From Rhodothermales bacterium (GTDB lineage Bacteria; Bacteroidota; Rhodothermia; Rhodothermales; Bin80), in assembly GCA_028278205.1 (NCBI GenBank), contig JANQES010000130.1:1-64000 (forward strand): DNA of 64,000 nucleotides, read 5' to 3'. The translations under genes were made by a program, and so were the position numbers. This document shows positions 55,775 to 63,887 of the stretch, piece after piece. Positions within the stretch are counted from its first letter, which is position 1. The number at the start of each line of letters is the position of its first letter. Below the pieces are notes generated by a model, which saw only the letters and a program-made list of their open reading frames with translations, had not been told where the DNA came from and made no database searches.

Positions 55775-55850
55775 CCCAAGGACGCTGAAGCGCCCTGTTT
55801 TAGCCCCATCGGGGCTTGAGCCGGTGAGCCCGGTCCTTCAGGGCCGGGCG
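55775..55850. repeat. GC-rich hairpin pair (AGCCCCATCGGGGCT and GGCCCTGAAGGACC type)
   Basis: AGCCCCATCGGGGCT (about 55802-55816) and GCCCGGTCCTTCAGGGCCGGGC (about 55827-55848, two nested stems) lie close together, after ACGCTGAAGCGCCC. They resemble the units of the repeat group at 52297-52467. No other feature was found in the 218-bp gap between the TIR gene and queG. Confidence 0.6.
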
Positions 55851-55879
55851 ACGGTGTGGTTTCACCATCTTGCGCATAC

Positions 55880-56896
55880 CTACTTCTTCTTTTTCCCCCT
55901 TTCTCCCATTCCCCCTTTCTCCCTCTCCCCCTCTCCCCCTTTCCCAAAATTATCCAGCGCAATCCGCACGTTCCGTACGAAGCCCTCGAACTTGGCGCGT
56001 TTGACCGAGTTTTTGCGGAAGGTCTTGCGGAAGGCTTCCAGGTCTAGTTCGATCCACTCGCGCAGGGAGGTGTCCGGCAGGCCGGGGCGGGGCATATAGC
56101 GCGGCTCGTTGGTGGCAAACTTGAACTTATTCCACGGGCACACGTCCTGGCAGATGTCGCAGCCGAAGATCCAGTTTTCCATGCCGGGGTGGAGGGCCGT
56201 CGGGATGTCGTCGCCCCGGTGTTCGATGGTCAGGTACGAGATGCATCGGTTGGCGTCTACGGCGTAGGGCTGGTAGATGGCATCGGTGGGGCAGGCGTCG
56301 ATGCAGCGGGTACACGAGCCGCAGTAGTCGGGGATCGGCCCATCGGGCGGCAGCGGCACGTCTACGATCAACTCGCCGATGAAGAAAAACGAACCCATCT
56401 GCCGGTTGATGAGGTTGGTGTGTTTGCCGATCCAGCCGAGGCCGCTACGCTGCGCCCAGACCTTGTCGAGCACCGGCGCCGAATCGACGAAAGCGCGCCC
56501 GGCGATGCCGCCCACGCGGGCGTCGAGCCAGTTGTAGAGTTCGTAAAGTTTTTCTTTGAGCACGTAATGATAATCGTCGCCCCAGGCGTAGCGGCTGATC
56601 TTGCCGGCCTCACGCCCTTCGGCGTGGGCCACGGGCTGATAATAATTGTGCAGCACCGAAACAACCGACTGCGCGCCCTCGACCAGCCGCGTAGGATCGA
56701 CCCGTTTTTCGAAATGATTTTCCATCCATGCCATCGACGCATGGCGGCCTTGGGCGAGCCATTGTTCGAGGCGGCGCGCTTCGTCGTCCAGGCGTTCGGC
56801 CCGCGCAATGCCGCACGCGTCGAAGCCCAGCCGCGCCGCCTCGGCCTTGAGGTCGCGCGCCAGTCGTTCTCTCGCCTGTTCGTCGAAGCCAGGCAT
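55880..56896 (-). CDS. queG: Epoxyqueuosine reductase
   Basis: 338 aa. It reduces epoxyqueuosine to queuosine in tRNA, using cobalamin and two [4Fe-4S] clusters. Seen: VDSAPVLDKVWAQRSGLGWI (catalytic Asp), CGSCTRCIDACPTDAI (first cluster) and FGCDICQDVCPWNKF (second cluster). It pairs with tgt at 7853-8983 in the same pathway. The last 20 or so residues (GKGGEGEREKGGMGERGKKK) are encoded by a purine/pyrimidine repeat arm (55883-55948) and are not expected in the family. The enzyme core seems complete. Confidence 0.93.
   Translation of the reverse strand: MPGFDEQARERLARDLKAEAARLGFDACGIARAERLDDEARRLEQWLAQGRHASMAWMENHFEKRVDPTRLVEGAQSVVSVLHNYYQPVAHAEGREAGKISRYAWGDDYHYVLKEKLYELYNWLDARVGGIAGRAFVDSAPVLDKVWAQRSGLGWIGKHTNLINRQMGSFFFIGELIVDVPLPPDGPIPDYCGSCTRCIDACPTDAIYQPYAVDANRCISYLTIEHRGDDIPTALHPGMENWIFGCDICQDVCPWNKFKFATNEPRYMPRPGLPDTSLREWIELDLEAFRKTFRKNSVKRAKFEGFVRNVRIALDNFGKGGEGEREKGGMGERGKKKK
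55883..55948. repeat. Single octad-word arm (CCCCCTTT/CTCCCTCT) inside the queG 3' end
   Basis: Words CCCCCTTT, CTCCCATT, CCCCCTTT, CTCCCTCT, CCCCCTCT, CCCCCTTT repeat at 8-bp spacing. No inverted partner exists on either side, unlike the pairs at 9054-9212 and 63803-63887, which use the same words. Confidence 0.75.
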
Positions 56897-56900
56897 GGAC

Positions 56901-57035
56901 GATTTTGGATTTTAGATTTTGGATTTTGGATTGGTCTGAGAGGGCACCCTCATCTCAATCGAAAAAGTCGCGGCGTTCCTGACCGTCGCGACTTTTTCGG
57001 TTATTGGATCATGTGGAAGTAAACAATCCAAAATC
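56901..57035. repeat. Heptad-word element (word GATTTTG) with long core, copy 2
   Basis: GATTTTG, GATTTTA, GATTTTG, GATTTTG run from 56901; the inverted CAATCCA and AAATCTA close it near 57024-57037. The core 56931-57023 matches the core at 16281-16369 (GGCACCCTCATCTCAATCGA; GTGGAAGTAAACAATCC). It contains the stem GAAAAAGTCGCG with CGCGACTTTTTC. A terminator follows directly. Confidence 0.88.
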
Positions 57036-57041
57036 TAAAAT

Positions 57042-57080
57042 AAAAAAGCAGGTCTTCCTCCGGGAAGACCTGCTTTTTTT
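57042..57080. terminator. Two-way terminator
   Basis: AAAAAAGCAGGTCTTCC (57042-57058) and GGAAGACCTGCTTTTTTT (57063-57080) form a 17-bp stem with a 4-nt loop and U-tracts on both strands. It ends the OmpA-like gene at 57105 on the minus strand. Confidence 0.85.
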
Positions 57081-57104
57081 GATGCACGGTAAAAGGGTGG
57101 TGAT

Positions 57105-58625
57105 TTATCTGATCGGGATGGTATCGGCGCGGCGGAAGCCACTGGCTTCGCCTTTGCCTTTGCCCCCGCCAACAGCACCATTGCCGACGGCTGTCAGGCG
57201 GCTGGCCGCGATGCCGTTGTCGATGTAGAACTGCATGACGGCGCGGGCGCGGTCTTCGGAGAGCCGGTCCGGGTTGCGCTCATCGAGCGAGGCAAAGCCG
57301 TCGATGCGCGCGTTGAAGTCGCAGTTTTGCAGGATCTCCAGGTTGTCGCGGAGGATCCGGCGGTCGTCTTCGTCGAGTGTGCTGTCGTTGCGGTCGAAGT
57401 AGACCGACCCCATTTGCGCAACGTCGCAGGGGAAGCAACCTTCGTCGTTGACCGTCACGGTCATGGTTCGGCTGTCCGAGCCGCCGGCGTTGCTCAACGT
57501 CAGCGTGACGGTGTAGGTGCCCACGTTAGCGTAGGTGTGGGTGGGGCTGGCCTGGTTGCTCGTGGGCGTGCCGTCGCCGAAGTCCCAGCGATAGGTCAGC
57601 GGCGCATCGCCGCGCACGTTGGCGCTGAAGGTGATCGACGGATCGTCGTCGCAGGTGCTCACGGTGGTCTTGTTGGCCGTGATCGTGACGATCTCCGGCG
57701 GGGCAATCACGCGCACGGTGCAGGTGCCCGAATCGGTCGATCCTTCGTTGGTGGCCGTGAAGGTGACGGTGTAGGTGCCAGACTGGCTGTAGCTATGCGT
57801 GACGCTGTTGCCCGTGGCCGTGTTGCCGTCGCCGAAGTCCCAGCGCGCCTCCACCGGCTGCGTGGCGTCGGCGTTGGTCGTGGCCGAGAAGTTGCCGCTC
57901 TGGCCCACCGTCAGCGTCTGCGTCGGGCACGTCACCGACGTGACCATCACCGGGGTAAAGGCCCGCTTGAAGTTGATCTTGAAGCCCAGTCCCCAACCCG
58001 TGAGCGCGTCGATGCTGCCGAAGCCGTTGTCTTCGTTGGCATCGAGTTCTTCATCACCGAAGTGCAACCCGGAGTTGAGTTCGAGGAAGAACGACGACCG
58101 GTCGTTGAGGGCGATGTCGAGGCCGGCGCCGAGCAGCGGGCCGAAGGCGCTGCCGCTTTCTTCGGTGCGCCGGTCCTGCTGCAAGACGTCGCCGAAGGAG
58201 TAGGCCAGGCCGAAGTTGAGGTAAGGCGCTATTTTAGACCGGGCGTTGGCGAACGTGTAGCGTCCGAAGAGTTGAATGGAACTCCGCGTGGACGGGTCGT
58301 CCTCGACGTCGTCGAGGATGGGGGGCGGGGGAAACTGCGTGATGATCGGGTAGTCGGCGAACTGGTAGGCCAGACTGATCGAAAAGGGGACCGAGAACTG
58401 GTAACCCAGTTCGAGGGCCAGGCTGTACGGAAACCCGTTATCGAACATGTCGCCGTTGAAGTTGAACGGAGACTTCTCGTTGTCGCCCAGGTAATTCGAA
58501 AGGCCGATGCGGGGTTTGATAAAGAAGGTGTCTTCAGGTCGCAGGTCTTGTGCCGTAGCGCTGCTGGCCGTCAAAATAAGCGCGGCGCAGACGAGCGAAA
58601 AGATCGGTAGCAATCTCTTGCTCAT
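57105..58625 (-). CDS. OmpA-family protein with two PKD domains
   Basis: 506 aa from the ATG at 58625 (signal peptide MSKRLLPIFSLVCAALILTA, cut after ATAQ). An N-terminal eight-stranded barrel (DTFFIKPRIGLSNYLGDNEK, SLALELGYQFSVPFSI, about 27-210) is followed by two PKD-like domains (PVEARWDFGDGNTATGN; LTYRWDFGDGTPTSNQ) and an OmpA peptidoglycan-binding domain (SVYFDRNDSTLDEDDRRIL, SEDRARAVMQFYIDNGI). It should anchor the outer membrane to the wall. It resembles the gene at 59152-60819 in domain order, suggesting a tandem duplication. Confidence 0.9.
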   Translation of the reverse strand: MSKRLLPIFSLVCAALILTASSATAQDLRPEDTFFIKPRIGLSNYLGDNEKSPFNFNGDMFDNGFPYSLALELGYQFSVPFSISLAYQFADYPIITQFPPPPILDDVEDDPSTRSSIQLFGRYTFANARSKIAPYLNFGLAYSFGDVLQQDRRTEESGSAFGPLLGAGLDIALNDRSSFFLELNSGLHFGDEELDANEDNGFGSIDALTGWGLGFKINFKRAFTPVMVTSVTCPTQTLTVGQSGNFSATTNADATQPVEARWDFGDGNTATGNSVTHSYSQSGTYTVTFTATNEGSTDSGTCTVRVIAPPEIVTITANKTTVSTCDDDPSITFSANVRGDAPLTYRWDFGDGTPTSNQASPTHTYANVGTYTVTLTLSNAGGSDSRTMTVTVNDEGCFPCDVAQMGSVYFDRNDSTLDEDDRRILRDNLEILQNCDFNARIDGFASLDERNPDRLSEDRARAVMQFYIDNGIAASRLTAVGNGAVGGGKGKGEASGFRRADTIPIR

Positions 58626-59151
58626 AATGGTTCCTCCTTGCAGAAAAGCTTGTAGGGGGTGGTAGTTCGAACTTGGGGGGGCAGAGCCCGGTGCCTCGCA
58701 GGCGAGGCGCACAGCTTCGGCGTGTTGCCACATGCCCCGTTGGGTGCAACGCGGTTGCTTGAAAAACACATGCCAAAGACACCCAGTTTGCCTAAGTAAA
58801 CGAAGCGACCTGTTAAGAGCAAAAGGCGTGCTCCTACGTATGGTCAAGAATTCGTTCATTTTTTTAGACAGACCTTACTCACACGGCGCAAAATAGCAAT
58901 CTAGCCCTTCAATGCAAAACGCCGGAAACGCCGAAACGTGATTAAATCAGGATGAAAAAGATCCACCCCCGGAGGGCATGTCGCATAATCGTGTCGCATA
59001 AGCAGACAGTCTGCTTCGCTGTTCAGATTTGAAACACAACCCCTCGGGCCGATCTGCCCTTTGGAACAGGCCCGCCCGAGGGGTTGCCAGTCGATGACCG
59101 CCGTGGTCTGGCGTTACCAATCCTGTCGTTGTTGCTCGATGGCGGCGTGTC
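58626..59151. other. 526-bp gap upstream of the OmpA-like gene
   Basis: It holds a long leader for the gene at 57105 (GC-rich, with the inverted pair TGCCTCGCAGGCGA), a lone unit related to the repeat group at 52297-52467 near 58814-58838, the tandem TGTCGCATAATCG / TGTCGCATAAGC at about 58979-59002, and a strong stem at 59038-59085 (AACCCCTCGGGC with GCCCGAGGGGTT) that may end the next gene. No known riboswitch could be recognised. Confidence 0.4.
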
Positions 59152-60819
59152 TTAGCATTGCGTAAGGGCCTGGCCCCGGCCCCCCTTGGTGGCAGGGCTT
59201 ATGACGACCCCGTACCGGCCCAACTCAGGCAAGAACGTGATACGGTCCGGGGCGATGCCGTTGTCGATGTAGAACTGCCTGATGGCGCGGGCGCGGTCGT
59301 CGGCCAGTTCCTGAGCGTTGATCTCGTTCTCCTGGGCATAGCCCGTAACGAAGATGGGGTAGGGCGCCCCCGGATCGCGGAGGAAGACCTCCAGGTTTTG
59401 CTGCAGTTGCCTGCGTCCCTCGTCTGTGAGCACACTCTCGTTGCGGTTGAAGTCAACCCCGAAGAAGGCCGCCGGCCCCTGGCCTGCGAACGGACAGGCC
59501 GTGCTGCACTGCTCAATGTTGATCGGCACCGAACACGTGGCCGAACCGGCGGGGTTGGAAACCGTCAGCGTGGTAATGCGCGTGAGCGTCGTGGGCTCGG
59601 CGTCGGTGCGGGTGTATCGGTGCGAGGGTTCGGTCAGGGTGCTGGTGTTGCCGTCGCCGAAGTTCCAGTTGTAGACGAGTTCCGGCGAGCCGGTAACGCG
59701 CGAGCGGAACTGCACCGGCGGCAGCGGTCGCTCGCACGTGTCGAGCGACGGCGGTGTGGCCGTGATCTGGCACGTGGGCGGTTCGAGCACCACGACCGGG
59801 CACGTCGCAGAGTCCGAGCCGTCTCTGTTGGTGGCCGTGACGGTCACTTCGTAGGTGCCGGGGCTCGAGTAAGCGTGCTGCATGATTAGCCCGCCGGACT
59901 CCCGCGTGCCGTCGCCGTAGTCCCAGCTATAGTCGACGGGCCGCCGGGCGTCTTCGTTGATCGTCGCGACAAACTCGCCCACCTCGTCGGGGATCAACGT
60001 CATGTTTTGCATCGGGCCGCCACATTCGACGTTGATAGGCGGCCCCGGCGGCGCCGAGAAGTTGAAGCGAATCCCGGCGAGAAAATGCGTGAACGCGTCG
60101 AAGTCTGAAGCGTCGATGCCCTCCGGCGTGTCCGGGGTGCGTTTAGACCGCGTGTCGGCGAGGTCGAGGGCGCGGTCGTTAAAGGCGAAGACGCCGTCGA
60201 GTTCTACGAAGATGCCGATGCGCGGGGTGGAGTAGACGTCGAAGCCGATGCCGGCCATCGGGCCGATGGCGGTTCGCAGATCGTCGTTGATCCTGCCGAA
60301 GGAGACGTGAAGGCCGTAGTGGCCGTAGGGCGTGAATCGCCGTTCGGGCCACACGTACGAACGGCCCACGAGCGCGAGGTGGTGTCGCGTCTTGCTGGTC
60401 GTCGAAGGGTCAAGGGGAGCGCCGCGCGAGTCGCCGTAGGAGGGCAGCTCAAAAGGCCCGTCTTCGCCTACGATGTCTTCGATACGCGGATAGCGGCTCA
60501 AGTAGTACTGCAAGCTCAGGCTGAAGCGGTTGGTAATGCTATACCCGGCTTCCCCCAGGATGGTCAAGCCAATGCTTTCGACATACGATTGGAAACTGTT
60601 TCCTACGTTAACGTCGCGGTCGCCGCCGTAGAAGTTGGGGCCGGCACCGAGCCGCACGAACCAGGTGCCATGAGCCCGGTAAGCCGGGAAGCGACCTTCT
60701 TCGGGGGTCAGGTCTGTTGTTTGTTCCTGTTGCCCATACGCCGAACTGGCCAACAACAATGCGAAGCAGCCCAACAGGAATGAACGCAACAGGCGTCGGA
60801 TGGTATCGTTCGGTCTCAT
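59152..60819 (-). CDS. OmpA-family protein with two PKD-like domains
   Basis: 555 aa from the ATG at 60819 (MRPNDTIRRLLRSFLLGC, signal peptide cut after SAYGQ). A barrel (WFVRLGAGPNFYGGDRDVNV, about 50-250) is followed by two PKD-like segments (RPVDYSWDYGDGTRESGG; ELVYNWNFGDGNTSTL) and an OmpA domain (GVDFNRNESVLTDEGRRQL, LADDRARAIRQFYIDNGI). Domain order mirrors the gene at 57105-58625. A frame upstream of 60819 (to 60969) is open but gives no signal peptide at its start. Confidence 0.88.
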   Translation of the reverse strand: MRPNDTIRRLLRSFLLGCFALLLASSAYGQQEQTTDLTPEEGRFPAYRAHGTWFVRLGAGPNFYGGDRDVNVGNSFQSYVESIGLTILGEAGYSITNRFSLSLQYYLSRYPRIEDIVGEDGPFELPSYGDSRGAPLDPSTTSKTRHHLALVGRSYVWPERRFTPYGHYGLHVSFGRINDDLRTAIGPMAGIGFDVYSTPRIGIFVELDGVFAFNDRALDLADTRSKRTPDTPEGIDASDFDAFTHFLAGIRFNFSAPPGPPINVECGGPMQNMTLIPDEVGEFVATINEDARRPVDYSWDYGDGTRESGGLIMQHAYSSPGTYEVTVTATNRDGSDSATCPVVVLEPPTCQITATPPSLDTCERPLPPVQFRSRVTGSPELVYNWNFGDGNTSTLTEPSHRYTRTDAEPTTLTRITTLTVSNPAGSATCSVPINIEQCSTACPFAGQGPAAFFGVDFNRNESVLTDEGRRQLQQNLEVFLRDPGAPYPIFVTGYAQENEINAQELADDRARAIRQFYIDNGIAPDRITFLPELGRYGVVISPATKGGRGQALTQC

Positions 60820-61254
60820 ATTTTCGCAGGCTTCGTGGTTAGGCTGCAACGCGGCTGGGGACGCTGCATTTTCGCGAGGTACATGGTTTGAAATCGGATG
60901 AAAAAAACAACGGAGCCTGCGCATCAATTCAACAGGTATATCCTCCCTAACAGGCTCCTGGGAGAGCATGTGAAAGTCTTGGAAAGACCTCCGACCCTCC
61001 GAGTATGCAAAATTATCACAGGAATCGCAATAAATCTACCTAAAGTATTTACAGAACAGACCATAAAAAAAGCTCAAGTGACCAAAAAATAAGGGTATTA
61101 ATTCAAATAATTAATTTTGCGATTTTCTCTGATGGATTTTCATGGGTGAAATTCGATGCCGCTAAGGCCCGGTCAACGGGCGGCCTCCCCGAAAAAAACA
61201 AAAGCCTGCCCCTATCGCGTGAGGCAGGCTTCAAAAGGGCGAAAGGGGTCCGTT
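60820..61254. other. 435-bp gap between the OmpA-like gene and rpsT
   Basis: It is AT-rich. On the minus strand it holds TAATTTTG at 61008-61015, which matches the -7 box (TAnnTTTG) of Bacteroidota promoters, but no clear -33 box lies at the usual distance, so this promoter is a guess. The rpsT terminator is at its right end (61202-61231). Confidence 0.3.
61202..61231 (-). terminator. Terminator of rpsT
   Basis: On the minus strand AAGCCTGCC and GGCAGGCTT pair around a 12-nt loop, and TTGTTTTTTTC follows. It begins 24 bp after the rpsT stop codon. Confidence 0.8.
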
Positions 61255-61509
61255 TTAGCCGAGGGCGTTGACGTGCCGCTCAAGCTCACTTTTGTAGTTG
61301 GCAGCCTTGTTTTTATGGATAATTCTTTTGGTGGCAAGGCGGTCGAGATACGCCTTGACCTCGCGCAGAAGCTGCTGCGCCTGCGCCGAATCTTCGGTCT
61401 GGCGAAGCTTTTTTATCATCGTGCGCATCCGGCTGCGGTGAAGACGGTTGCGGGCGCGGCGTTTGGCGTTTTGACGGACGCGCTTGGCGGCTGATTTATG
61501 CTGCGGCAT
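61255..61509 (-). CDS. rpsT: 30S ribosomal protein S20
   Basis: 84 aa from the ATG at 61509 (MPQHKSAAKRVRQNAKRRAR). The family pattern is clear: Lys/Arg-rich helices, RNRLHRSRMRTMIKKLRQ and LDRLATKRIIHKNKAANYKS. It binds 16S rRNA early in 30S assembly. An ATG 36 bp upstream would add a non-family tail. It stands alone, with its own terminator, divergent from the M23 gene. Confidence 0.96.
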   Translation of the reverse strand: MPQHKSAAKRVRQNAKRRARNRLHRSRMRTMIKKLRQTEDSAQAQQLLREVKAYLDRLATKRIIHKNKAANYKSELERHVNALG

Positions 61510-61711
61510 CGGGGTCGTTAGTGTTGATGGTCGGACAAATTCCAACGCATAGACGCTCCAGCGAATACGCTGTTCCGAAACAGCTTATAAATATACGGCG
61601 ACAAAGCGCCGGTGTCAAGCTGTTCTGTACCCTATGGAACTCGCACTGCCGCCTCCTCGTTTGCGCGCATACTCTTCTGAAACGCTTCACGACGCTAACC
61701 CCTTCAGTCCG

Positions 61712-62617
61712 ATGTGGTCTTTCTTTGGCGAGTTGCTTCGCCGCACCGACGGCCCCTGCACACTCATCGTCATGGATGATGAGTACCGCGCACAGCCGCG
61801 CCAGTATCAGGTCTATCCGAAACACATCCTGATTTTTCTGGGCGCGGCGGCGCTGACGCTGGCGCTGCTCGTGGTGAGCCTGATGGCCTTTACGCCCCTG
61901 CGCGACCTCATCCCCGGCTACGGCACTACCGAGCTTCGCAGTAATACGCGCCGCACCGCCATGCGCCTGGCCGCCTTGCAAGACTCGCTCGAAACCCAAC
62001 AGCAGTACATGGCCCAACTGCGCCACATCCTGACCGGGCAGTTCGATACGACGCTCGTGCGCCCGGTCTACCCCACCGATGAGGGCGTCTCGATCTCAGG
62101 CGAACTGGCCGAAGTGGCCGCCGAGCCGTCTTCGGAAAACTGGGCCGATCACGAACAGCCGGCCCTGCCCGTGACGCGTATGCCGGTAGCCGCCGAGGTC
62201 CCCTTCAAGGTGATCTCCGAAGGCGAGCGTTATCTGTCGAGCTTGCAGTTGCCGGCGCTCTCGCCGGTGGGCGGTTTTCTTACCCGCGGCTTCGACGCCC
62301 GCACCGGCCACTACGCCGTCGATATTGCCGTCGAAGAAGGCACCATGGTCCGCTCCGTCGGAGACGGCTACGTGATCTTCGCCGACTGGACGCAGAAGGG
62401 CGGCTATGCCATCATCGTCCAACACGCCGACGGCTACGTGTCGGTTTATCAACATAACCAACGCCTGCTCAAACGCGTCGGCGACCGGGTGCATACGCGC
62501 GAGGCCGTGGCCGTCAGTGGCAACTCCGGCGAGTTCACCACGGGGCCGCACCTGCATTTTGAATTCTGGAACAACGGCCTGGCGCAGGACCCGCGCCCGT
62601 ATCTCGTGGGCTTGTAG
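61712..62617 (+). CDS. M23 family (LytM-type) peptidoglycan endopeptidase
   Basis: 301 aa from the ATG at 61712 (MWSFFGELLRRTDGPCTLIV); an earlier ATG at 61634 adds 26 residues with no feature. One membrane segment (about 44-66, ILIFLGAAALTLALLVVSL) is followed by a coiled-coil and the M23 domain: GHYAVDIAVEEGTMV (zinc His and Asp of HxxxD), YVIFADWTQKGGYAIIVQH, HLHFEFW (last His pair). Expected to cut cross-links of peptidoglycan or to regulate amidases. The downstream bactofilin supports a role in cell shape, since M23-bactofilin pairs are a common arrangement. Confidence 0.9.
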   Translation: MWSFFGELLRRTDGPCTLIVMDDEYRAQPRQYQVYPKHILIFLGAAALTLALLVVSLMAFTPLRDLIPGYGTTELRSNTRRTAMRLAALQDSLETQQQYMAQLRHILTGQFDTTLVRPVYPTDEGVSISGELAEVAAEPSSENWADHEQPALPVTRMPVAAEVPFKVISEGERYLSSLQLPALSPVGGFLTRGFDARTGHYAVDIAVEEGTMVRSVGDGYVIFADWTQKGGYAIIVQHADGYVSVYQHNQRLLKRVGDRVHTREAVAVSGNSGEFTTGPHLHFEFWNNGLAQDPRPYLVGL

Positions 62618-62664
62618 CATCTACGCCGGGGCATTGCTACATTATTATTACACCCACCTGGTTC

Positions 62665-62827
62665 ATTTTGGATTTTGGATTTTGGATTTTGGATTGTGAT
62701 TCATCACCACATCCAAGAACCCGAACCGCCGCAACGGCCAGAATCGCCTGGGTTGTTTTCGTTGAGCAGACCCGGTCGAATCCGACCAATCCAAAATCCA
62801 AAATCCAAAATCCAAAATCCAAAATCG
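62665..62827. repeat. Heptad-word element (word GGATTTT) with a different core
   Basis: ATTTTGG repeated four times from 62665 (perfect apart from the ATTGTGA end), then inverted CCAATCC and AAAATCC (four copies) at 62786-62827. The core 62700-62785 differs from the copies at 16246 and 56901. It ends 5 bp before the bactofilin ATG. Confidence 0.9.
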
Positions 62828-62831
62828 GAAG

Positions 62832-63362
62832 ATGGCTTTTTTCGGCACCAGCAAAGACAAGGAGCAACCCATGGCGAAGCAAGTCAGCGCATCGACGCCC
62901 AATCAGGTCAACATCATCGCCGTAGGCACGGTCTTCGAGGGCACCTTGAAGGCAGACAGCGACGTCAGTGTCAGCGGTCGTATTATCGGCAAACTGGAGG
63001 TTACGGGGCGGGCGGTTGTGGCGCCGGAGGGCGCCGTCGAAGGCGAGATCACGGCCTCCAACGCCAACATTGCCGGGACGGTACAGGGCGACCTGATCAT
63101 CGGAGAACGCCTGCTCTTGGGCAGTTCGGCGCGCGTCGAAGGGACGATCAAGACCGGGCGGCTCATCGTCGAAGAAGGCGCTACATTTAACGGGGAGTGC
63201 CAGATGGGCCAGACGGGGCAGATTCGTAAGAAGGCCGGCGCCGTGCTCAAGGATCCCGTGCCGGCAAGCCGCCCCAACGTGCCCCACGACGACCAGCTTG
63301 ACACCAAAGGCGCCAACAACGCCAAGACGGCCCCCGCCGAACAACTCTCGCCTAAATTCTAG
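62832..63362 (+). CDS. Bactofilin
   Basis: 176 aa. A beta-helical bactofilin core (about 25-130: VNIIAVGTVFEGTLKADSDV, SGRIIGKLEVTGRAVV, GTVQGDLIIGERLLL) has a short disordered tail. Bactofilins polymerise without nucleotide into membrane-linked filaments that place wall enzymes. Start MAFFGTSKDKEQ fits the family; an internal ATG at 62871 with an AAGGAG site is an alternative. Directly after the M23 peptidase gene. Confidence 0.92.
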   Translation: MAFFGTSKDKEQPMAKQVSASTPNQVNIIAVGTVFEGTLKADSDVSVSGRIIGKLEVTGRAVVAPEGAVEGEITASNANIAGTVQGDLIIGERLLLGSSARVEGTIKTGRLIVEEGATFNGECQMGQTGQIRKKAGAVLKDPVPASRPNVPHDDQLDTKGANNAKTAPAEQLSPKF

Positions 63363-63370
63363 AGAGTAAA

Positions 63371-63446
63371 CAGGCAAAGGGGCAAAAGGCAAATCGGCAA
63401 ATGACATAACGGGACTCCTTTGCCGATTTGCCCCTTTGCCCTTTGC
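63371..63446. repeat. Octad-word inverted repeat (word GGCAAAT)
   Basis: CAGGCAAA, GGGGCAAA, AGGCAAAT, CGGCAAAT run from 63371 in 8-bp steps. The inverted TGCCGATT, TGCCCCTT, TGCCCTTT run at 63421-63444. It begins 9 bp after the bactofilin stop and ends 9 bp before the next start. Confidence 0.85.
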
Positions 63447-63454
63447 CATCCGCC

Positions 63455-63769
63455 ATGGAAGACGATCCCAAAGGCCCTGCCCCTCCCCGGCGACCGGTAT
63501 CCGGGAGCTGGCAGCAGAGCCTGCATGAAGCCTCTTCGTATATCAGCCTGGGGATGCAACTGGCGCTGACGATGGTCTTCTTTGTGGCGGGCGGCTATTT
63601 TCTGGATCGATGGCTCGGCACCGAGCCGTGGCTGTTGCTGGCCGGCGCGGTGCTGGGCATGACGTCCGTCTTCGTTCACCTCTTCCGCCTCGTGGCCCAG
63701 CTCAACAAAAAATCGGAGGCGCGTCGCAAAGCCAGAGAGGCCGCAAAGAAGGCGTCTTCCGATGTCTAG
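63455..63769 (+). CDS. AtpZ/AtpI-family membrane protein
   Basis: 104 aa from the ATG at 63455. Two hydrophobic segments (about 29-50, YISLGMQLALTMVFFVAGGY, and 58-78, WLLLAGAVLGMTSVFVHLF) joined by FLDRWLGTEPW are the AtpZ (F0F1-ATPase subunit, putative) signature. The C-terminal tail is Lys/Arg-rich. Such genes usually open an atp operon; the next genes would be to the right of the window. Confidence 0.88.
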   Translation: MEDDPKGPAPPRRPVSGSWQQSLHEASSYISLGMQLALTMVFFVAGGYFLDRWLGTEPWLLLAGAVLGMTSVFVHLFRLVAQLNKKSEARRKAREAAKKASSDV

Positions 63770-63802
63770 AACGGTTTTAAGTTGGGGATGTCAGCACGCG
63801 AG

Positions 63803-63887
63803 ATCGAAAGGGGAAAGGGAGAGAGGGCGAAAGGGTGAGAGGGCGCAAGAGGGATCTGTGAGTTTTTCTCCCTCTCGCCCTTTCGAT
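63803..63887. repeat. Octad-word inverted repeat (word GAAAGGG)
   Basis: CGAAAGGG, GAAAGGGA, GAGAGGGC, GAAAGGGT, GAGAGGGC run from 63805 in 8-bp steps; loop GTGAGTTTTTCTC; then the inverse CCTCTCGCCCTTTCGAT at 63871-63887. It lies after the AtpZ-like gene. The remaining bases to 64000 show no feature apart from a T-rich stretch near 63967. Confidence 0.85.

Noticed and set aside
58680..58830. A GEMM/c-di-GMP riboswitch in the leader of the OmpA-like gene
   Set aside because: Only fragments resemble the consensus (AGGCAAAC), the tetraloop and second stem are missing.
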